From an uncultured Alphaproteobacteria bacterium (GTDB lineage Bacteria; Pseudomonadota; Alphaproteobacteria; HIMB59; GCA-002718135), in contig CACKSN010000005.1 in the NCBI GenBank assembly GCA_902602845.1, forward strand, positions 1 to 64,000: a DNA stretch of 64,000 nucleotides. Direction: 5' to 3'. A model generated the notes under the pieces. That model was given only the letters and a program-made list of their open reading frames with translations. It was not told the origin of the DNA and did no database searches. The stretch's first letter is position 1, and each line of letters opens with the position of its first letter. This document shows, piece by piece, positions 37,878 to 46,970 of the stretch. A program made the position numbers and the translations under genes.

Positions 37878-38501
37878 TTAAAATTTTTGCAAAATAACGA
37901 TTTTTATTTTTATTATATCTTTAAAATCCTCATTAAATGGTAAATATTTGATAGGCCTTGATATATATTTAACTTTAAAAATATCTGATTGAGATTTTAA
38001 AATATAATCAAAATCTTGTTTTTTCCATAGGTCAATTCTATGTGAAAAAATAAAATTACCATTTGTAACCAAATAAAATGACAAATTAGAAAATAATTTT
38101 TGAAAATTTTTGCAATATGTCATCGCACCAATTAAAGATACTAATTCAAATTTAATTTTATAATTATACCTAGTCTCAAAATTAGCTGTAATCAAATTTT
38201 TATAAATATCCTTTTTTTTTGCTAAAATTAGGCTTTTTGATGATATGTCTAAGCCATAAATATTTGAATTTGAAAAAATTTTTTTTAATTCTGTACCAAA
38301 TAGTCCTGTTCCACATGCAAGATCTAAAATGTTTTTAGGTGCTTTTTTTAATTTCCTTTTTAAAATATTTGCTGATTTCACAGGAGCTTTGTAATTCCAA
38401 TTATTTAGAGTTTTATCGTAATCAGAAGACCAATTATCATAATACTTTTTTGTAATATTTACATTACCTATCCCATCAACTAATGATTTTTTTTTATTCA
38501 T
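37878..38501 (-). CDS. Class I SAM-dependent methyltransferase
   Basis: 207 residues. SAM-binding motif I is NILDLACGTGLFGTEL, motif II region IYGLDISSKSLILAKKK. The opening ITKKYYDNWSSDYDKTLNNW is seen in small-molecule methyltransferases of the Methyltransf_11/25 type. Substrate unknown. It overlaps the upstream nitrilase gene by 8 nt, so the pair is probably one operon. Confidence 0.82.
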   Translation of the reverse strand: MNKKKSLVDGIGNVNITKKYYDNWSSDYDKTLNNWNYKAPVKSANILKRKLKKAPKNILDLACGTGLFGTELKKIFSNSNIYGLDISSKSLILAKKKDIYKNLITANFETRYNYKIKFELVSLIGAMTYCKNFQKLFSNLSFYLVTNGNFIFSHRIDLWKKQDFDYILKSQSDIFKVKYISRPIKYLPFNEDFKDIIKIKIVILQKF

Positions 38502-39300
38502 ACAAAAGTGATGGTATTCTTTTTCTATCTTTTTTTACTTTGTCTAAATCAATTTGAGTATTTAGTACTTTTGGTTTTTTAGCGGCTTTATTTAATATTT
38601 TACCCCATGGATCTACTAATAATGAATGCCCATATGTCTTTCTTTTATTATGATGGGTACCACACATGTTTGTTGCAATTAAATAAACGTTGTTCTCAAT
38701 TGCTCTAGCTCTTACCAATATCTCCCAATGATCCTTACCGGTAGTAGCTGTAAATGCTGCAGGCATTAATATAACTTCAGAACCTTTTTTTGATAACCTT
38801 CTAAATAAACTTGGAAAACGTACATCATAACAAATTGTAAATCCAATTTTAGTATTTTTAAATTTAATTAATTTAATATTTTTTCCTGCTTGAAATGATG
38901 CTGACTCTTTATAAACTTCATTTTTACTAACCTTAACATCAAACATATGAATTTTATCATAGAAAGTTTTGATAGTCCCATTTGAATCTATCAAAAAAGA
39001 TCTATTGACAAGCTTTTTTTTATTTTTAACTTTTAATAATAGTGATCCAATATTTATATTAATCTTATTTATTTTTGCAAATTTTTTACTCATATTTAAT
39101 ATTGGACAATCTTTTTCATAAGTTGAATATTTAAATAAGTAATCATTATTGTTAGTAATTAAATTTGAACATTCAGGCGTACAAATTATATCCGGCCTAA
39201 ACTTTAGTGTTTCTTTAAAATATCTTTCTAGTTGCTTGGCATTATCAATAGGAGTTGCTTTAGCTTGAAACTGTATCTGAGATACTTTTAAAATTCTCAT
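38494..39300 (-). CDS. Carbon-nitrogen hydrolase (nitrilase superfamily, Nit1/omega-amidase-like)
   Basis: 268 residues with the Glu-Lys-Cys catalytic set: glutamate in the early KFRPDIICTPECSN region or nearby, lysine in FYDKIHMFDV, cysteine in IGFTICYDVRFP. C-terminal YGHSLLVDPWGKIL is typical. The Nit1 and omega-amidase branch repairs deaminated glutathione or hydrolyses omega-amides. A nitrogen-salvage role is plausible but unproven. Confidence 0.87.
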   Translation of the reverse strand: MRILKVSQIQFQAKATPIDNAKQLERYFKETLKFRPDIICTPECSNLITNNNDYLFKYSTYEKDCPILNMSKKFAKINKININIGSLLLKVKNKKKLVNRSFLIDSNGTIKTFYDKIHMFDVKVSKNEVYKESASFQAGKNIKLIKFKNTKIGFTICYDVRFPSLFRRLSKKGSEVILMPAAFTATTGKDHWEILVRARAIENNVYLIATNMCGTHHNKRKTYGHSLLVDPWGKILNKAAKKPKVLNTQIDLDKVKKDRKRIPSLLYE

Positions 39301-39389
39301 ATTTTAATATTACTACAAATCTATAAAATTTTAGAAATTATAAATTTATATTAATTTAACTATATTTTTATTTAAACTAAAGTATATAA

Positions 39390-40184
39390 ATGCAAAAAAT
39401 GAATAAATTGTTAGAAATTTGGAAATCTAATCAACCAGTTATTAATGCATGGTTATCAATTCCTAATTCATTTACTGCAGAAGCATTTGGAAAAATGGAG
39501 TGGGACTCTATCACTATTGATATGCAACATGGTCAAAATGATTATCAGTCAAGCATTTCAATGCTTCAAGCACTTTCAAATAGCAATTCAGTACCTATGG
39601 TAAGGGTTCCATGGAGTGAGCCAGGTATCATAATGAAAATGCTAGATTTAGGTGTAATGGGTATCATTGCTCCTATGATTAATACAAAAGAAGATTGTGA
39701 AAATTTTGTATCTTACTGCTATTATCCTCCGATTGGTCAAAGAAGTTTTGGTCCTATGAGAGCTCAATTAATTTATGGTCAGGATTACTTCAACAAAGCA
39801 AACGAAAATGTAATGAGTTTTGCAATGATTGAAACAAAACAAGCGGTTGAAAATTTAGATGAGATTATGTCAGTACCTAATTTAACTGGTGTTTATATTG
39901 GTCCAGCAGATATGAGTTCATCATATGGTTTGCCTCCAAAATTTGATGTAAGAGAAGATCCAGTATTTTCTAATATTAAACTTATTGCTCAAAAAGCAAA
40001 AGAGTATGGCAAGATAGCAGGAATTCATAATGGAACAACAAGTTATGCTAAAGAAATGATTGGGTTGGGATATAAGTTTGTAACTATTTTATCAGATTTT
40101 AGAGTTATGAGCTCAAATTCTCAAAAAATAGTTGATGAAATGAAAAATCAAAATTCAGATAAATCTTCATCAAGCTCGTATTAA
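39390..40184 (+). CDS. HpcH/HpaI-family aldolase
   Basis: 264 residues, class II pyruvate-dependent aldolase barrel. ITIDMQHGQNDYQS, PMVRVPWSEPGIIMKMLDLG, the metal glutamate in MIETKQAVEN and the aspartate in YIGPADMSSSYG match 4-hydroxy-2-oxoheptanedioate/2-dehydro-3-deoxyglucarate aldolases. Substrate undetermined. It ends with a serine-rich tail. Its stop codon overlaps the stop of the convergent small ORF at a TTAA. Confidence 0.87.
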   Translation: MQKMNKLLEIWKSNQPVINAWLSIPNSFTAEAFGKMEWDSITIDMQHGQNDYQSSISMLQALSNSNSVPMVRVPWSEPGIIMKMLDLGVMGIIAPMINTKEDCENFVSYCYYPPIGQRSFGPMRAQLIYGQDYFNKANENVMSFAMIETKQAVENLDEIMSVPNLTGVYIGPADMSSSYGLPPKFDVREDPVFSNIKLIAQKAKEYGKIAGIHNGTTSYAKEMIGLGYKFVTILSDFRVMSSNSQKIVDEMKNQNSDKSSSSSY

Positions 40185-40345
40185 TTTCTTTTTTTAAAAT
40201 AGGGTATTAGAAAAACAATACATGCTAAGAAAAAAAATATACTTCCACCCATAGCCCAAAAGTTTCCAATACTTGATATTATAAAACACAGTGAAGAGAT
40301 TACAAAAAGTATCCACCCAATAAAATTTAATAAATTATCATTCAT
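40181..40345 (-). CDS. Small two-helix membrane protein (unrecognised)
   Basis: 54-residue ORF that begins inside the end of the ABC-F gene (8-nt overlap) and stops at a TTAA shared with the convergent aldolase stop. The product has two hydrophobic stretches (LNFIGWILFVISSLCFIISS and the WAMGGSIFFFLACIVFLIPY region) and a basic C-terminus FKKRN. Full use of the gap and overlap with its neighbour suggest a real gene. Function unknown. Confidence 0.65.
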   Translation of the reverse strand: MNDNLLNFIGWILFVISSLCFIISSIGNFWAMGGSIFFFLACIVFLIPYFKKRN

Positions 40346-42146
40346 TTTTTAATTTTTCCTCTATTTCTAAAATCTCTAACCATCTATCTTCTTTTATTTT
40401 TAGTTCTTTATTCAAAGACTCCATTTTTTTTGTTATTTCTAAGTATCTTTCATAGTTTTCCAAGTATATATTTGACTGTTTTAATTCATTAGTCATTATA
40501 TTTAATTCTTCCTGAATTGCATTTATCTCTTTTGGAATATTTTCTAGTTCGAATTTATATTTATATGATAATTTTAAAGACTTGATTATTTTGTCATTCG
40601 ATTTTTTATTTTTTTTTGGACTTTTATTTGTATTGTTTTTAATCTGTGAATTTAAAAAATCACTATAGCCACCTAAAAATAATGAAACGTTGCCATTAGT
40701 ATTAAAATGAAGAATTTTATTAACTGTTTGATCTAAAAAATCTCTGTCATGTGATACAATTAATAATGTACCCTTATAATTTGATAGCATTTCTGTTAGT
40801 AAATCTAACGTTTCTAAATCAAGATCATTAGTTGGTTCATCTAAGATTAAGCCTGTTTTAGGGTTTGATAATACTTTAGCAAGAAGAAGCCTATTTTGTT
40901 CGCCACCTGATAGTGTTTGAATTGTATGATTAACATTTTTAGGATCAAACTGAAAATCTTTAACATAACTGCAAACATGCCTATCTCTACCTTGAACTTT
41001 TAAATAATCACCGCCAGATGGAACCAAAATATCTTTTACTGATTTTCTTCCATTTAAATCATTTCTCATTTGGTCAAAATATGAAAATTCTAAGTTCTTT
41101 TTTAATTTTAATTTTCCCCCTGTAATTTTAACTTCATTTAATAGAGTCTTTAAAAATGTAGATTTTCCTGTTCCATTTTTCCCAAGTAATCCTATTCGAT
41201 CATTTTTTGCTATTTTAATAGAAAGTTTTTCAAATACTTTATCTTTTTGATTAGGGTATTTAACGTCAACGTCTATATATTCAGCAATAAATTTTGATTG
41301 ATCGACTGATTTTTTTGCAATTTGAGGTTTTAAAGATTTGATTGCACTTCTATAAGACGCCTCATCTTTTTCTAATTGTATTTTTAACTCTTTGGCTCTT
41401 CTTAATCTTTTTTCATTTCTTTTTACTCTAGCTTTAACTCCCTTATTAGCCCATTCTAGTTCGATATTGACAAATTGTTTTCTATTTCTTAATTCTCGAT
41501 ATTCCTGATCTAAAAGTTCCTCAGACCATTTATCAAAATTTTTGAAACCATTTGGACTTACTCTTAACCTTCCTCTATCTAACCAAAATACTTTATTGGT
41601 AAAATTACTTAAAAAGGTCCTATCATGACTTACACATAAGATTGTTTTATTTAAATCTCTAAGATAATTTTCTAACCACTGAATACATTCTAAATCTAAG
41701 TGATTTGTTGGCTCATCTAGAAGAAGAACATCAGACTCCTTTAATAAAGATCTAATTAAATATACTTTTCTTATCTGACCACCAGATAGACTTCTGATCT
41801 CTGAAAATTTATTTAAATTTAATCTTTCACAAAAAATATCAATATAATGTTTATTTTTTTCATTTATTAAATCTTGCAAACTTTCTAGTATTGTAGAATT
41901 ATTAATTTTTTCAAACTTTTGATTAAAATAACTGACTTTTAAATTAGGAAAATTCCAAATAATTCCATTGTCTACATCTTGTTCACCACTAATAGTTTTC
42001 ATTAGAGTACTTTTTCCTACTCCATTTTTACCCACCAGGGCAACCATATCATTTTTATGAAGATTGAGATCCAGATTTTGAAAAATAGTTTTTTTACCAA
42101 ATTTAATCTCAACTTCTCTTAGAGAAAAAATGAGGTCGCTAGGCAC
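40338..42146 (-). CDS. uup: ABC-F family ATPase, Uup-like
   Basis: 602 residues with two ATPase domains and no membrane segments. Walker A sites GKNGVGKSTLMKT and GKNGTGKSTFLKT, signatures SLSGGQIRKVYLIR and LSGGEQNRLLLAKVL, Walker B LLLDEPTNHLDLE and LILDEPTNDLDLE. The C-terminal 80 residues form a charged coiled coil as in Uup. ABC-F proteins act on ribosomes or on branched nucleic acids. The start codon is GTG at 42146, overlapping the stop of the upstream mini-ORF (TAGTG). Confidence 0.92.
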   Translation of the reverse strand: MPSDLIFSLREVEIKFGKKTIFQNLDLNLHKNDMVALVGKNGVGKSTLMKTISGEQDVDNGIIWNFPNLKVSYFNQKFEKINNSTILESLQDLINEKNKHYIDIFCERLNLNKFSEIRSLSGGQIRKVYLIRSLLKESDVLLLDEPTNHLDLECIQWLENYLRDLNKTILCVSHDRTFLSNFTNKVFWLDRGRLRVSPNGFKNFDKWSEELLDQEYRELRNRKQFVNIELEWANKGVKARVKRNEKRLRRAKELKIQLEKDEASYRSAIKSLKPQIAKKSVDQSKFIAEYIDVDVKYPNQKDKVFEKLSIKIAKNDRIGLLGKNGTGKSTFLKTLLNEVKITGGKLKLKKNLEFSYFDQMRNDLNGRKSVKDILVPSGGDYLKVQGRDRHVCSYVKDFQFDPKNVNHTIQTLSGGEQNRLLLAKVLSNPKTGLILDEPTNDLDLETLDLLTEMLSNYKGTLLIVSHDRDFLDQTVNKILHFNTNGNVSLFLGGYSDFLNSQIKNNTNKSPKKNKKSNDKIIKSLKLSYKYKFELENIPKEINAIQEELNIMTNELKQSNIYLENYERYLEITKKMESLNKELKIKEDRWLEILEIEEKLKNE

Positions 42147-42265
42147 TAATTATAATATTTGTAATAAATAACTATAGAATCAAGAATAGCAAAAAATATT
42201 AATATTATTGCAATTCTTGTTATCGACCACTGGCCTTTAGGGAAAATTAAATCGAAATATTTCAT
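42146..42265 (-). CDS. Single-helix membrane micropeptide coupled to uup (unrecognised)
   Basis: 39-residue ORF from ATG 42265: a polar start (KYFDLIFPKGQWS), one hydrophobic helix ITRIAIILIFFAILDSIVIY, and a YKYYN tail. Its TAG stop overlaps the GTG start of uup as TAGTG, the geometry of termination-reinitiation. I do not recognise a family. The protein-like composition and the coupling support it; it could alternatively act as a leader peptide controlling uup. Confidence 0.6.
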   Translation of the reverse strand: MKYFDLIFPKGQWSITRIAIILIFFAILDSIVIYYKYYN

Positions 42266-42308
42266 ATTGTATAAATAATACTTAAAATGTGAGATTCAAT
42301 ACATTTGA

Positions 42309-42333
42309 TAAAAGCGGGCAATTAGTGCCCGCT
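42309..42333 (-). terminator. Hairpin terminator after the 120-residue membrane protein gene
   Basis: AGCGGGCA (42313-42320) pairs with TGCCCGCT (42326-42333) around ATTAG, eight mostly GC pairs. On the minus strand the downstream tract is TTTATC, short for a U-tract, so termination strength is uncertain. It begins 8 nt past the stop of the gene at 42341. Confidence 0.7.
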
Positions 42334-42340
42334 ATAACAA

Positions 42341-42703
42341 TTATCTACTATAAACATAAAAGCCTATTGCAAATAATGCAGTTAAAATAATATTTACATA
42401 CGCTGTGGCTCCAGCCACGGCTCCAGTTACAATGTGAAATAAAATAATTAATGTGAATAATAACCCCCCAATAGCAAATAACATTCCAATTGACTTTAGA
42501 TTTTCTGCAGCAATATCTGGAAATCTCCAACTCCAAATGCCATTGACTATAAACACCACTCCAAGAAATTGCCCAATGGTAATTAAATCGTCAGTTGGTG
42601 TCCAACCAGCTTGTTGAATAAAAACAGAAGTTAAGAACAGGCTTCCTAATCCATTTATTAAAAGAATTACAGCTTGAGCTTTAAAAATAGTTCTAAGATT
42701 CAT
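42341..42703 (-). CDS. Four-helix membrane protein, hypothetical
   Basis: 120 residues with four hydrophobic helices (FKAQAVILLINGLGSLFLT, FLGVVFIVNGIWSW, SIGMLFAIGGLLFTLIILF, TAYVNIILTALFAIGFYVY). An even glycine-rich composition suggests a real protein. No family recognised. A good ribosome-binding site, AGGAGA, lies 8-13 nt before ATG 42703. Confidence 0.75.
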   Translation of the reverse strand: MNLRTIFKAQAVILLINGLGSLFLTSVFIQQAGWTPTDDLITIGQFLGVVFIVNGIWSWRFPDIAAENLKSIGMLFAIGGLLFTLIILFHIVTGAVAGATAYVNIILTALFAIGFYVYSR

Positions 42704-42769
42704 AAATTTCTCCTAAAAACTATTTATTTAATTATTTAGATTCTAACAAAAAACTTATTGAAGTAAAAA

Positions 42770-43366
42770 CTATTGAGAATTAATCCACTTAATACAATCT
42801 TCAAGTCTATCATCACCCCAGAATACCTCACCTTTGTAAATAAAAGTAGGACTCCCAAATACCCCTGCTTTGTATGCATTTTCTGTATTTTGCAAATATT
42901 GATTTTTTATATTTGCTGACTTTGAATTTGTTATAATTTCATCTTTATCTAAATTAAGTTCATTAATTACTTCTGAGAGATTGAGGTCAATTGCTGGCTC
43001 TTTACCCTGTTGAAACCACTTTTTATAAGTAAGTGTCACATATTCAACACCCCAACCTTCTTTCATTCCTAAAACTGCAATTTGATTAGCCAAATCAAAT
43101 TCTTTAAGAGGATAAGGCGCGGGTACTTTAGCAAAAAATCCATAAAATTTTGCTCTTCTTTCAATATCTCTCCACATATAATCAGATTTAATTTTTTTTG
43201 ATGGTGGTGTAAACGGTATGTTATCCATGTCCATCATGATCTTTCGAACACTAAAAGGATGCCAATTAAACTTTATATTTTCTTTTTTAGCAACATCAGC
43301 CAATCTATTTACTGAAAGATAGGTGTATGTACTGCCTATAGAAAACCAAAAATCTATTTCTGTCAT
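42770..43366 (-). CDS. 2-hydroxychromene-2-carboxylate isomerase / DsbA-fold (kappa-GST-like) protein
   Basis: 198 residues of the DsbA/HCCA-isomerase family. IDFWFSIGSTYTYLSVNRL at the N-terminus has a serine where DsbA has the CxxC, and FGSPTFIYKGEVFWGDDRL near the C-terminus is the cis-proline and substrate region of HCCA isomerases. Probably uses glutathione in aromatic or other ring isomerisation. Divergent from an MFS gene. Confidence 0.86.
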   Translation of the reverse strand: MTEIDFWFSIGSTYTYLSVNRLADVAKKENIKFNWHPFSVRKIMMDMDNIPFTPPSKKIKSDYMWRDIERRAKFYGFFAKVPAPYPLKEFDLANQIAVLGMKEGWGVEYVTLTYKKWFQQGKEPAIDLNLSEVINELNLDKDEIITNSKSANIKNQYLQNTENAYKAGVFGSPTFIYKGEVFWGDDRLEDCIKWINSQ

Positions 43367-43459
43367 ATAAGAATTATATATATTATTTTAAAATATTTGT
43401 ATTAATTAATTTATTATTAATAAATAAAACTAATAAATTATAAATAAGTTTAAATTAAT

Positions 43460-44617
43460 ATGCAATCAGATTTTAAAAAAGAAATTCTAACATGTTTTGG
43501 CGGAGCATTTCTAATCATGTTTATGATAGGTGTATATTTTGTTTATCTACCATGGAATATGGAAAGGCTAAATATTTCAGAAACTCAACTTGGTATTTCA
43601 ATTTGTGCATTTGGTTTTGCAAATCTTTTCGCCAATCAGTTTGGTGCAAGAATAATGGTACCAAAAATTGGCACATCAAATACAATAATATTAGGAATAA
43701 TAATTTTCTCTTACTTACCAATGATAATTGCAAGTGTTCCAAATTATTTTTATTTTACATTATTTTTTATTCCAATTGGAATAGGAGCTGGATTAATTTT
43801 TCCAGTTTTGAATTCCCAAATGGCAATCATTGAACATAAAACAAAAAGAATACTTATACCTTTTACACAAGCATGTTTTTCTGCAGGTTCCTTGTGCGGA
43901 GCTTTAGGTGCTGCTTTATTTATCAAATTAATACCTGATCCAAGAATTACTTTTTTTATAATAGGAACATTATTTTTTTTTTACGCTATTTGTTTTTACA
44001 TCTTTGGTCTTAAAAAAAAATATGAAATCGATGAAAAAGTTGAAGGATTTCAGTTACCTAAAAATAATATTTTAATCTACGGATTTTTGTTGATGATGAA
44101 CTTTGCTACTTTAGGTATTATTATTGATTGGTCACCAGTATGGTTAACAAAAGAATTAGGCGCTCCTTTATTCCTGGGTGGACTAATCATTATTTTTTTT
44201 AATGGGGGAGAAATATTTGCTAGAGTAGCTGCAAGTAAATTAATAAAAAAATTTGGTGATATAACTGTGGGTAGCTACTTTAGTATAATATCGTGTATAA
44301 TCTTATTCATATCTATTTTCACATCAAATCTATACATAATTCTTTTTGGAATTTTAATATTTGGTTTTGGAACAGCAAATTTTGTTGCTGTGGTTTTGAG
44401 ACAAGCAATAAGTGAAACAAATGAATCAATAAGTCTTACAGTTTCAAATTTATTAACTCTTGGTTTTGCTGGTTTTATTTTTGGACCTGCAATTGTTGGG
44501 TATTTGGCAGAACTTATTAGTTTAACTTTTAATATGTATTTACTGTCAATAATTTGGGCATTCAATGGATGGGCTCTATTTTACTTAATTAATAAAAATA
44601 AATTAAATGAGGATTAA
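43460..44617 (+). CDS. MFS transporter
   Basis: 385 residues, about twelve hydrophobic helices in two halves separated by a charged loop (FGLKKKYEIDEKVEG). FGFANLFANQFGARIMVPKI resembles the loop 2-3 motif of FucP/YbjJ-like carriers. Substrate unknown. Followed by tRNA-Thr. Confidence 0.85.
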   Translation: MQSDFKKEILTCFGGAFLIMFMIGVYFVYLPWNMERLNISETQLGISICAFGFANLFANQFGARIMVPKIGTSNTIILGIIIFSYLPMIIASVPNYFYFTLFFIPIGIGAGLIFPVLNSQMAIIEHKTKRILIPFTQACFSAGSLCGALGAALFIKLIPDPRITFFIIGTLFFFYAICFYIFGLKKKYEIDEKVEGFQLPKNNILIYGFLLMMNFATLGIIIDWSPVWLTKELGAPLFLGGLIIIFFNGGEIFARVAASKLIKKFGDITVGSYFSIISCIILFISIFTSNLYIILFGILIFGFGTANFVAVVLRQAISETNESISLTVSNLLTLGFAGFIFGPAIVGYLAELISLTFNMYLLSIIWAFNGWALFYLINKNKLNED

Positions 44618-44642
44618 TTTGTGATATTATAATTTTTACTAA

Positions 44643-44717
44643 GCCGCAGTAACTCAGGGGTAGAGTAACTCATTGGTAATGAGTAAGCCGGCAGTTCGAA
44701 TCTGCCCTGTGGCACCA
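44643..44717 (+). tRNA. tRNA-Thr (GGT)
   Basis: 75-nt cloverleaf on the plus strand: acceptor GCCGCAG with CTGTGGC (one G-U), anticodon loop TTGGTAA between ACTCA and TGAGT (anticodon GGT), T arm CAGTTCGAATCTG, discriminator A and encoded CCA. Confidence 0.96.
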
Positions 44718-44726
44718 TATTTATTT

Positions 44727-45134
44727 TTATTTTTCAGATCTAATAAACTTACGCAAATTAGGATCAAGTTTATAATAATCTAGTTTTCCTTTTGTAAATA
44801 TATATGAGATTGTTTTTAGTTTTGTTGGATTTTCAAACATACCTGCAGATATGCTTATAGAGTTACCTTTTTTGATTTTATAAAAAATACTCGCACCACA
44901 TTTGTTACAGAAACCTCTTTTTGCAAATTTTGATGAGTTGTACCAACGCAAGGTACCTTTATTCATAAAAATAATATTTTCTTCAAGACAGTTTGTATAG
45001 GCAGCAAAATTCCCATGAGTTTTCATACACTGATTGCAATGGCAATTAATTACATGACGAAGTTTTCCAAAGATCTTAATTTTAACTCCACCACAAAGAC
45101 ATTTTGCAATTTGAAATTGTTCTTTTTGGATCAT
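44727..45134 (-). CDS. GFA family (CENP-V/GFA domain) zinc protein
   Basis: 135 residues with the paired cysteine pattern of glutathione-dependent formaldehyde-activating enzyme relatives: KCLCGGVKIKI, INCHCNQCMKTHG, and GFCNKCGASIFYKI. The catalytic cysteine follows the CHC motif in the family. Most members are uncharacterised; thiol adduct chemistry is a guess. Confidence 0.88.
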   Translation of the reverse strand: MIQKEQFQIAKCLCGGVKIKIFGKLRHVINCHCNQCMKTHGNFAAYTNCLEENIIFMNKGTLRWYNSSKFAKRGFCNKCGASIFYKIKKGNSISISAGMFENPTKLKTISYIFTKGKLDYYKLDPNLRKFIRSEK

Positions 45135-45135
45135 A

Positions 45136-45552
45136 TTATAATTTAGAATAATTTTTTAAAAATAATATACCTGTTAACATAGATATGACGGTAAATATGT
45201 ATGCATTAACTGTAATAACTTCAATATTTGTTTCTCCAGGACTATCTGTAATAACATATCTCCAAAAATTTATTGAACAAGCTAACTGAAATACAAAAAT
45301 TGAAAAAAAAATAGGTAATTGACTTTCTAATCCTCTAAATAATATTGCAGTCAAACCAATACTAAAAGTAACAAATATTATTCCAATAATCTCTGATAAG
45401 CCAGCAACTGCATGATTAAAAAAACCTAAATTGGCTATTGCAAACTCATCCGTAAAAACTAGAAGCTGAATTGCATAATATAGGAAAAAAAAGATATTTA
45501 TAATGATAATTAATATGTCTATTTTTTTATTCATTTTTATATATGATATCAT
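45136..45552 (-). CDS. Four-helix membrane protein, hypothetical
   Basis: 138 residues with four hydrophobic segments and no recognisable signature; several acidic residues in the first loop (FTDEFAIANLGF). Lies one nt upstream of the GFA gene on the same strand, so they are likely co-transcribed, and divergent from the GST gene 18 nt away. Confidence 0.72.
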   Translation of the reverse strand: MISYIKMNKKIDILIIIINIFFFLYYAIQLLVFTDEFAIANLGFFNHAVAGLSEIIGIIFVTFSIGLTAILFRGLESQLPIFFSIFVFQLACSINFWRYVITDSPGETNIEVITVNAYIFTVISMLTGILFLKNYSKL

Positions 45553-45570
45553 CTATTAAACTTTCGTAAC

Positions 45571-46227
45571 ATGAAAATAACTTTATATTATTTTAAAATA
45601 CCGTTTTGGAGAGCTGAAGTAACACGTTTATCTCTATTTATTGCTGATATTCCTTTTGATGATCATAGAATTGAAGGAGTTGAATATGACAAGTTTAAGA
45701 AAACAGGTATATTACCTAACGGTAAAATTGCCCCATTTAAACAACTGCCAGTTTTAGAGGTTGATGGAAAAATCTTTGCACAAACGGGCGCTATTGCAAG
45801 ATACTGTGGTAAACTTTCTGGCTTATATCCTAAAGATGATAATTATAAATCAGCATTAATTGATCAAATTATTGAAGCAGCTCAAGATATAAATTTTCTA
45901 GTCACTTTATCTGGCAGAGATAAAGACTCAGAAAAAAAGAAGTTAGCAAGGGAGATACTAGCAACTAGGCATTTGCCAAAATGGTTTCAATATTTAGAAA
46001 ATCTAAATAATCAAAATGATCAATCAGTTTTTTTTGTAGGAAAAGACTTAACTATAGCTGATCTAGCAATTTGGAGATTACTAGGTTGGCTAACATCAGG
46101 TCTTTTAGATGGAGTGCCAATAAATATTTTAGAACCATATGAAAGATTAAAAAAATTGAGAGCAGAAATCTACAATCATCCAAAAATAAATGAATGGATG
46201 ATGAAAACATATGGAAAAATAATTTAG
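45571..46227 (+). CDS. Glutathione S-transferase family protein
   Basis: 218 residues. The thioredoxin-fold N-domain reads LYYFKIPFWRAEVTRLSLF with a catalytic-tyrosine candidate near residue 5-6, the glutathione-binding cis-proline in FKQLPVLEVDGKIFAQTGAI, and a helical C-domain with FFVGKDLTIADLAIWRLLGW. Resembles sigma/alpha/pi-like GSTs. The pdxJ start follows 8 nt after its stop. Confidence 0.9.
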   Translation: MKITLYYFKIPFWRAEVTRLSLFIADIPFDDHRIEGVEYDKFKKTGILPNGKIAPFKQLPVLEVDGKIFAQTGAIARYCGKLSGLYPKDDNYKSALIDQIIEAAQDINFLVTLSGRDKDSEKKKLAREILATRHLPKWFQYLENLNNQNDQSVFFVGKDLTIADLAIWRLLGWLTSGLLDGVPINILEPYERLKKLRAEIYNHPKINEWMMKTYGKII

Positions 46228-46235
46228 CAATAAAA

Positions 46236-46970
46236 ATGACTGCATTAAGTGTTAATGTTAACAAGTTTGCTTTAGTAAGAAATGCTAGAGGAGCTGATTT
46301 ACCAAACTTAATTGAAATTAGTAATAAATGTTTAAACTACGGTGCTGATGGAATTACAGTACATCCGCGTCCTGATGAAAGACACGCAAAATTTTCTGAC
46401 CTTGATCCCTTAAAAAATTTATTATCAAAATTTGAAAATAAAGAATTTAATGTAGAGGGATATCCATCAGATTTTTTTGTCAAAAAAGTAATTGAAGTTA
46501 AACCAGATCAAGTAACTTTAGTCCCAGATCCACCTGGTGCTTTAACCTCTTCTTTTGGTTGGGATTGCGAAATTAACAAAAATTTATTAACAGACATAGT
46601 TAGTGAATTTAAGAAAAATGATATTCGAGTTTCAATATTTATTAACCCATCTATAAAAACACTAGAAAATTTAGAAGTAATACAAACTGACAGAGTAGAA
46701 CTTTATACTTTCGATTATGCTAATACTTTTAATGAAAATAAGGAAAAAGCAATTAAAAATTATATTGCTGTAACAAACTATCTAAAAAAAGAGTTTCCAA
46801 AAATTGAATTAAATGCTGGTCATGATTTAAATTTAGAAAATTTAAAGTTTTTTTTAGATAATATAAATAATATTAAAGAAGTATCTATTGGCCATGCTCT
46901 CATATGTGATACTTTTGAATTTGGCTTACAAGAAACAATAAAAAAATATTTAACCCTAACAAATAATTAA
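46236..46970 (+). CDS. pdxJ: Pyridoxine 5'-phosphate synthase
   Basis: 244 residues from ATG 46236 (MTALSVNVNK); the frame is open upstream to 46194 but that part overlaps the GST gene. VRNARGADLPNL, GADGITVHPRPDERHA, NVEGYPSDFF, VTLVPDPPG and the C-terminal ELNAGHDLN, SIGHALICD segments define PdxJ, which joins deoxyxylulose phosphate and aminoacetone phosphate. It is the VNxNK variant rather than the enterobacterial VNIDH form, a common alternative subtype. Confidence 0.93.
   Translation: MTALSVNVNKFALVRNARGADLPNLIEISNKCLNYGADGITVHPRPDERHAKFSDLDPLKNLLSKFENKEFNVEGYPSDFFVKKVIEVKPDQVTLVPDPPGALTSSFGWDCEINKNLLTDIVSEFKKNDIRVSIFINPSIKTLENLEVIQTDRVELYTFDYANTFNENKEKAIKNYIAVTNYLKKEFPKIELNAGHDLNLENLKFFLDNINNIKEVSIGHALICDTFEFGLQETIKKYLTLTNN

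Noticed and set aside
43492-43833. 113-codon ORF in another frame of the MFS gene
   Set aside because: Cysteine-, tyrosine- and asparagine-rich out-of-frame reading of a gene with clear membrane-helix pattern.
46236-46290. PdxJ lacking the VNIDH histidine as a sign of an inactive enzyme
   Set aside because: The VNxNK form is a common PdxJ subtype, and all other active-site blocks are intact.
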